Shown here piece by piece: positions 51,818 through 56,090 of a DNA stretch of 56,090 nucleotides (position 1 is its first letter; each line of letters begins with the position of its first letter). The notes beneath the pieces are model-generated. The model was not told the DNA's origin, ran no database searches, and saw nothing but the letters and a program-made list of their open reading frames with translations. This DNA comes from an uncultured Bacteroides sp. Its GTDB lineage: Bacteria > Bacteroidota > Bacteroidia > Bacteroidales > Bacteroidaceae. Made by a program: the position numbers and the translations under genes. The stretch spans positions 1 through 56,090 of the forward strand of contig NZ_CAUCSQ010000027.1 of the NCBI RefSeq assembly GCF_958445495.1, given 5' to 3'.

Positions 51818-53317
51818 TTATTTAGCATATTCAGCCCAATTCGTATTTCTCATATCGCCGCTCTTGGCTAGTTCTGCATGCATGCCGAGCGCAGCTTGTA
51901 TGGCGTGCGGAGTCTGTGCCTTGTCGCCTGCCAGTTTGAGGTAATCCCAAAGAAGCTGTTTATAGTCGGGGTGCGCGCAGTTCTCGATGATGGCTTGTGC
52001 ACGTTCTTTCGGGCTCTTGCCGCGAAGGTCGGCTACGCCTTGTTCGGTGATGATGATGTTTACGGAATGCTCGCTGTGGTCGAGATGGGACACCATCGGT
52101 ACGATAGCACTGATTTTCCCCTCTTTTGCCACTGACGGACAAGTGAAGATAGAGATGTAGGCGTTGCGGGTGAAATCTCCCGAACCGCCGATACCGTTCA
52201 TCATTTTGGTCCCGCCGATGTGGGTGGAGTTTACATTCCCGTAAATGTCGGCTTCGATGGCGGTGTTGATGGAGATGATTCCCAGACGGCGGACTACTTC
52301 GGGACTGTTGGATATTTCCGAAGGACGGAGTACCAGCTTGTCGCGGAAGAAATCCATATCGTTGTAAATACCTTCCAGACAGTCATTGGTGACAGTCAGC
52401 GAACAGGCACTGCCGAATTTGATGCGTCCTTCGCGAATCAGGCCGATGACGGAGTTCTGTATCACTTCGGTGTACATTTCAAACGGGGGAATCGTTTTGT
52501 CACGTCCCAGTGCGCCGAGTACGGCGTTGGCGATGTTCCCCACACCCGACTGCAAAGGAAGGAAGGTAGACGGGATGATGCCGCGTTTCATGTCGGCGGC
52601 AAGGAAGTCGGCGACATTCTGCCCGATTTTGTCGGTCAGCGGGTCGGCGGCAGCGAAAGAACGGGCTTCGTCCGGCCAGTCGGTTTCCACGATGCCGGCA
52701 ATCTTTTGCGGGTCTACCTGCACGTAGGGCAGTCCGATGCGGTCACTCGGCTTGTAGATAGGTATTTCGCGGCGGTATGGCGGGTCGAGCGGCTCGTACA
52801 CGTCGTGCATGCCCATGCCGGATTTGCTGTGCGCACTGTTCAGCTCCACGATAATCCGGTCGGCAAGGCGGCAGATGGTCGGCGAGATACCGCCGGCGGC
52901 GGTCAGGTAGATTTTCCCGTCCGGAGTCACCTCGCACGCTTCGATGATGGCGATGTCTACCTTGCCCATGAAGCCGTAGCGGACTTCCTGAGCCATTTGC
53001 GAGAGATGTATGTCATTGTAGGCAATTTCTCCGTTGTTCACTGCTTTGCGGAAATCGCTGTTGGTTGTGTAAGGGGCACGATAACGGATGGCTTTTGCGC
53101 GTGACAGCACGCCGTCACAGGATTCGCCGGTCGATGCGCCCGTGAAGATACCCACCTGGAAAGGGTTTCCTTTGGCATGTTCCGCTTCTGCTATCTTTGC
53201 GAGTTCGGCTGTAACGGCTTTTGCCGTTCCGGCGGGGGTAAACCCGCTGAGGCCGATATTGTAGCCATGTTTAATCAGGCTTGCAGCTTCTGCTGCCGAA
53301 ATACGATTGAATGACAT
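51818..53317 (-). CDS. Acetyl-CoA hydrolase/succinate CoA-transferase family protein
   Basis: A 499-residue cytoplasmic enzyme of the class I CoA-transferase superfamily. Motifs include GLSGFTPAGTAKAVTAEL, GIFTGASTGESCDGVL, KVDIAIIEACEVTPDGKIYLT, FLPLQSGVGNIANAVLGAL, MYTEVIQNSVIGLI (Glu284, candidate CoA-ester-forming catalytic Glu) and the C-terminal GGSGDFTRNAYISIF and ITEQGVADLRG. In Bacteroides such enzymes probably exchange CoA between succinyl-CoA and acetate (or propionate) during succinate/propionate fermentation; annotated hydrolases of this family often act as transferases. It is monocistronic, with the hairpin at 51701-51761 as terminator. Confidence 0.92.
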   Translation of the reverse strand: MSFNRISAAEAASLIKHGYNIGLSGFTPAGTAKAVTAELAKIAEAEHAKGNPFQVGIFTGASTGESCDGVLSRAKAIRYRAPYTTNSDFRKAVNNGEIAYNDIHLSQMAQEVRYGFMGKVDIAIIEACEVTPDGKIYLTAAGGISPTICRLADRIIVELNSAHSKSGMGMHDVYEPLDPPYRREIPIYKPSDRIGLPYVQVDPQKIAGIVETDWPDEARSFAAADPLTDKIGQNVADFLAADMKRGIIPSTFLPLQSGVGNIANAVLGALGRDKTIPPFEMYTEVIQNSVIGLIREGRIKFGSACSLTVTNDCLEGIYNDMDFFRDKLVLRPSEISNSPEVVRRLGIISINTAIEADIYGNVNSTHIGGTKMMNGIGGSGDFTRNAYISIFTCPSVAKEGKISAIVPMVSHLDHSEHSVNIIITEQGVADLRGKSPKERAQAIIENCAHPDYKQLLWDYLKLAGDKAQTPHAIQAALGMHAELAKSGDMRNTNWAEYAK

Positions 53318-53392
53318 AAATAGTAAATTTCGTGTTAAATACAGTTGATATTTAATGATATTAATGATTTGCTCAATGTGTTCGTCTTCATG

Positions 53393-53872
53393 TCAGTACT
53401 TCCGTCGGAGTATCTCTCCCCAGACAATGGCGCGGCGCGCCTCTTCTACCGAGCGGATTTCAAAGTCTTCTCCTTGGTCGGGCGATTCATGGGGGGCGGA
53501 AGCCGCGTAATGGGAATCTTGCCGGCTGTTCCGCCTGTCCTGTGCGGCGCTGTTGGCAATGGAGGCGGCTACGGAGATTTCTTCTTTTTTTCTCTTCGGC
53601 GCCTGTCCGGATGTTTCCGGCGCCTGCTGCCGGGAAGGTTTTTTGCGTGCCGGAGGTTCGATGGGAATCGGGTTGAACGGCTCGCCCGAAGGCCTGGGTG
53701 TCCACGCTTCGGGCATGGGAATGTTTTCGGGAAATACCTCGTCCGGAGACGTCATCGGCGGGGTGCGATGTTTGTTACCGGCTTTTTTCGATTTGCCGCT
53801 TTTGTTCACCTCTTTGAATATTCCCACCAGGATGGCGCCTGCTATCAAGAGAAATTTCAAATAATCTTCCAT
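53393..53872 (-). CDS. Small single-pass membrane protein of unknown function
   Basis: A 159-residue protein. An N-terminal membrane segment (YLKFLLIAGAILVGIFKEV) is followed by a basic stretch, a Pro-rich disordered middle (PENIPMPEAWTPRPSGEPF, PIPIEPPARKKPSRQQ) and a C-terminal helix (VEEARRAIVWGEILRRKY) that looks conserved in character. There are no catalytic motifs. It has its own -7 element at 53901-53908 and is separated by 75 bases from the CoA-transferase gene downstream. The composition and C-terminal helix suggest a membrane-anchored adaptor, but this is a guess. Confidence 0.7.
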   Translation of the reverse strand: MEDYLKFLLIAGAILVGIFKEVNKSGKSKKAGNKHRTPPMTSPDEVFPENIPMPEAWTPRPSGEPFNPIPIEPPARKKPSRQQAPETSGQAPKRKKEEISVAASIANSAAQDRRNSRQDSHYAASAPHESPDQGEDFEIRSVEEARRAIVWGEILRRKY

Positions 53873-53900
53873 TACGCTTCACTTCTAAATAGTTGTCCGC

Positions 53901-53908
53901 CAAAGGTA
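53901..53908 (-). promoter_or_regulatory. -7 element for the small membrane protein gene
   Basis: Read on the - strand this is TACCTTTG, fitting TAnnTTTG, 28 bases upstream of the ATG at 53872. Confidence 0.5.
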
Positions 53909-53969
53909 AGCATTTTATCCGGTTTAAGCTAACATTTGCTTATGAAAAGCTGGTATCCGGCTATGAAAA

Positions 53970-54002
53970 AAGGGCAGCTTCACAGCTCCCCTTAATTTTT
54001 TT
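53970..54002 (+). terminator. Terminator-like hairpin with no + strand gene upstream
   Basis: AAGGGCAGCT (53970-53979) pairs with AGCTCCCCTT (53984-53993) with one mismatch and a TCAC loop, followed by AATTTTTTT. The nearest + strand gene upstream ends at 51066. It may end a small RNA starting near 53945 (TAACATTTGC at 53930-53939 is a -7 look-alike with one extra base) or act as an attenuator in a long miaB leader. Confidence 0.55.
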
Positions 54003-54192
54003 AACCTAAACCTTAACTATGAAAAAATCTAATGTTTCTTTCATTGCACAAATGTGAAAAATAAATTTAAAATTGCCAAGGAATCTGCTTTGAAATGTTT
54101 ATGGCATTAACATTAATTACAGAATAGCTTGCCGAAGCGCCTGTTTTTGTGTTATTTTCGTATCAATTTGCCGCTTATTGAAACCGAAGCCG

Positions 54193-54200
54193 TATCTTTG
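54193..54200 (+). promoter_or_regulatory. Promoter of miaB
   Basis: TATCTTTG followed by C fits TAnnTTTG. A TTTG at 54167-54170, 22 bases upstream, is a possible -33 element. It lies 66 bases before the miaB start. Confidence 0.6.
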
Positions 54201-54266
54201 CGGGGAAATGGCGCGCCGGCAGGTGAATCGGCGCACGGGTATAAAAAATACATTAAATAATTATTT

Positions 54267-55646
54267 ATGATGAACGAATTGACGGGAGCGGACTTTAAAT
54301 CCGCAACTGCTGACGACAACAAGAAGTTGTTTATCGAAACTTACGGCTGCCAGATGAATGTGGCAGACAGCGAGGTGATAGCTTCGGTGATGCAAATGGC
54401 GGGCTATTCCGTAGCCGGGACGCTTGAAGAGGCGGACGCCGTGTTTATGAACACCTGTTCCATCCGCGACAATGCGGAGCAGAAAATCCTGAACCGCCTG
54501 GAGTTCTTCCATTCGTTGAAGAAAAAGAAGAAGCATCTGATTGTAGGGGTGCTGGGCTGCATGGCTGAGCGGGTGAAAGACGATTTGATTACGAACCATC
54601 ACGTTGACCTTGTGGTGGGGCCCGACGCTTATCTGACGCTGCCCGACCTGATTGCCGCCGTGGAGGCCGGTGAGAAGGCGATTAATGTGGAGCTTTCCAC
54701 CACCGAGACCTATCGGGATGTGATTCCGTCGCGTATCTGCGGCAACCATATTTCGGGTTTCGTATCTATCATGCGCGGATGCAATAATTTCTGTACCTAT
54801 TGCATCGTGCCTTATACCCGCGGGCGCGAGCGCAGCCGTGACGTGGAAAGCATTCTGAACGAGGTGTCCGACCTGGCGGCGAAAGGCTATAAGGAGGTGA
54901 CTCTGCTGGGGCAGAATGTCAATTCCTACCGTTTCGAGAAACCGACAGGCGAGGTGGTGACTTTTCCGATGTTGCTGCGCACCGTAGCGGAAGCTGCTCC
55001 GGGCATGCGTGTCCGCTTCACGACTTCCCATCCGAAGGATATGAGCGACGAGACGCTGGAGGTGATTGCGCAGGTTCCCAACGTATGCAAGCACATTCAT
55101 TTGCCCGTACAGAGCGGAAGTTCCCGCATCCTGAAACTGATGAACCGCAAATATACCCGCGAGTGGTATCTGGACAGGGTGGCTGCCATCAGGCGCATCA
55201 TCCCCGATTGCGGGCTGACTACCGATATTTTCTCCGGCTTCCATTCCGAGACGGAAGAGGACCACGCTTTGTCACTTTCCCTGATGGAGGAATGCGGGTA
55301 TGATGCCGCTTTCATGTTCAAGTATTCCGAACGTCCGGGGACGTATGCTTCCAAGCATCTGGAAGATAATGTGCCCGAAGAGGTGAAGGTCCGCCGGCTC
55401 AATGAGATTATCGCTTTGCAGAACCGCTTGTCCGCCGAATCCAACCGGCGCTGCATCGGAAAGACTTACGAGGTGCTTGCGGAGGGTGTCTCCAAACGTT
55501 CGCGTGACCAGTTGTTCGGGCGTACCGAGCAGAACCGGGTGGTGGTGTTCGACCGGGGAACGCATCGTGTCGGTGATTTGGTGAACGTGCGTATCACGGA
55601 GGCCAGCTCGGCTACGCTGAAAGGCGAGGAGATTGTTTCGGATTAA
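54267..55646 (+). CDS. miaB: tRNA-2-methylthio-N6-dimethylallyladenosine synthase
   Basis: A 459-residue radical-SAM methylthiotransferase that converts i6A37 to ms2i6A37 in tRNAs reading UNN codons. The N-terminal UPF0004 domain carries three cluster Cys (FIETYGCQMNVADSE, NTCSIRDNAEQK, VGVLGCMAERVK). The radical-SAM motif is C172-x3-C176-x2-C179 (GCNNFCTYCIVPYTRGRERS). Then come IHLPVQSGSSRILKLMNRKYT, DIFSGFHSETEEDH and a C-terminal TRAM domain (YEVLAEGVSKRSRDQLFGRT). RGRERSR right after the SAM motif separates MiaB from MtaB and RimO. A second ATG three bases downstream is equally possible. Confidence 0.96.
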   Translation: MMNELTGADFKSATADDNKKLFIETYGCQMNVADSEVIASVMQMAGYSVAGTLEEADAVFMNTCSIRDNAEQKILNRLEFFHSLKKKKKHLIVGVLGCMAERVKDDLITNHHVDLVVGPDAYLTLPDLIAAVEAGEKAINVELSTTETYRDVIPSRICGNHISGFVSIMRGCNNFCTYCIVPYTRGRERSRDVESILNEVSDLAAKGYKEVTLLGQNVNSYRFEKPTGEVVTFPMLLRTVAEAAPGMRVRFTTSHPKDMSDETLEVIAQVPNVCKHIHLPVQSGSSRILKLMNRKYTREWYLDRVAAIRRIIPDCGLTTDIFSGFHSETEEDHALSLSLMEECGYDAAFMFKYSERPGTYASKHLEDNVPEEVKVRRLNEIIALQNRLSAESNRRCIGKTYEVLAEGVSKRSRDQLFGRTEQNRVVVFDRGTHRVGDLVNVRITEASSATLKGEEIVSD

Positions 55647-55699
55647 AACGCCGCAGGGGTAGTTTACAATTTGTAACAGGAAAATTTGCGGTTTATTAC

Positions 55700-56090
55700 G
55701 GAGGGTTTGCGATTCGTCCTAAGAGAATTTGCAATCTATCTGTAGTATTTACGATTCGTCTTAAGGAATTTGTAGTCTATTTATAGTACTTGTGATTCGT
55801 CTTAAAGAATTTGTAATCTATCAGGAGTACTTGCGATTCGTCTTAAGGGAATTCGTAATCTATCGGTAGTACTTGCGATTCGTCCTAAGGGAATTTGCAA
55901 TTTATCAGGAGTGCTTGCGATTCGTCTTAAGGGATTTGTAGTCTATCTGTAGTACTTGTGATTCGTCTTAAAGAATTTGTAATCTATCAGGAGTACTTGG
56001 AATTCATCCTAAGGGGATTTGTAATTTATCTGTAATACTTGCGATTCGTCTTAAGGGAATTCGTAATCTATCGGTAGTACTTGCGATTCG
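55700..56090. repeat. 41/42-bp tandem repeat, at least 9 copies, cut by the window end
   Basis: GATTCGTC (or a one- or two-base variant) recurs at 55711, 55753, 55794, 55835, 55877, 55919, 55960, 56001, 56043 and 56085, 41 or 42 bases apart. A unit is roughly GATTCGTCTTAAGGGAATTT followed by GTAATCTATCGGTAGTACTTGC. Variants such as AGGAGT for GGTAGT alternate between copies. The array starts about 50 bases after miaB and continues past the window. Its sequence is unrelated to the other two arrays. Confidence 0.92.

Noticed and set aside
54261..55265. 334-residue frame antisense to miaB
   Set aside because: Shadow of miaB coding bias; the miaB motifs on the + strand are unambiguous.
55700..56090. 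CRISPR array at the right end
   Set aside because: The whole 41/42-bp unit repeats; there are no variable spacers between constant repeats.
1..56090. tRNA or rRNA genes
   Set aside because: I noticed no cloverleaf-like or rRNA sequence in the intergenic gaps; a tRNAscan/Infernal run would be needed to exclude small RNAs.

Overview
The window looks like a chromosomal segment of a gut Bacteroides species. It carries three SusC/SusD-type outer-membrane uptake loci, an AraC-type hybrid two-component regulator, two ECF sigma/FecR anti-sigma pairs and many lipoproteins with short Bacteroidales signal peptides. Several genes are preceded by the Bacteroides -7 promoter word TAnnTTTG rather than by an E. 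coli-like -10 box. The exact species cannot be fixed from the sequence alone.

Layout. (1) 1-5468, + strand: the tail of a uronic-acid polysaccharide locus, with a heparinase II/III-fold lyase (cut by the window edge), a GH88 unsaturated glucuronyl hydrolase, a small lipoprotein and a fimbrillin-like surface protein. (2) 5469-6279: a convergent gap with strong hairpins. (3) 6280-14413: uptake locus A, with an orphan lipoprotein, SusD, an STN-containing SusC and FecR on the - strand, and the ECF sigma gene divergent on the + strand. It is followed by an IS3-like transposase relic and a GH95 alpha-L-fucosidase-type gene. (4) 17274-19779: a SulP anion transporter and rubrerythrin. (5) 20061-32949, - strand: uptake locus B, in transcription order GH130, MFS transporter, an unrecognised 577-residue lipoprotein, SusC and SusD, followed by the hybrid regulator (HTCS) under its own promoter. 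(6) 33316-36854: nadB, a PH-domain-like membrane protein and lpdA. (7) 37052-49124, - strand: uptake locus C, in transcription order ECF sigma, FecR, STN-SusC, SusD, a double-thioredoxin TlpA-like protein and an M60 metallopeptidase. (8) 49125-56090: dacB (PBP4), an acetyl-CoA hydrolase/succinate CoA-transferase, a small membrane protein and miaB, interleaved with three different tandem-repeat arrays.

How the genes work together. In locus B the inferred path is binding and import through SusC/SusD, surface or periplasmic processing by the 577-residue lipoprotein, MFS import of the product, and cytoplasmic GH130 cleavage or phosphorolysis of a mannoside, with the HTCS sensing a periplasmic oligosaccharide. 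Locus C looks like a protein or glycoprotein (mucin-type) scavenging locus: an M60 protease, a disulfide-active thioredoxin protein and a SusC/SusD pair under sigma/anti-sigma control triggered through the SusC STN domain. Both SusC proteins tied to sigma/FecR pairs have STN domains, and the HTCS-linked SusC does not.

The best candidates for undescribed biology are the unrecognised locus B lipoprotein, the M60/double-thioredoxin uptake operon, the three minisatellite arrays, and a terminator-like hairpin with a mini-ORF in the miaB leader that may be a small RNA or attenuator. All function calls come from reading motifs by eye. No database search was run.
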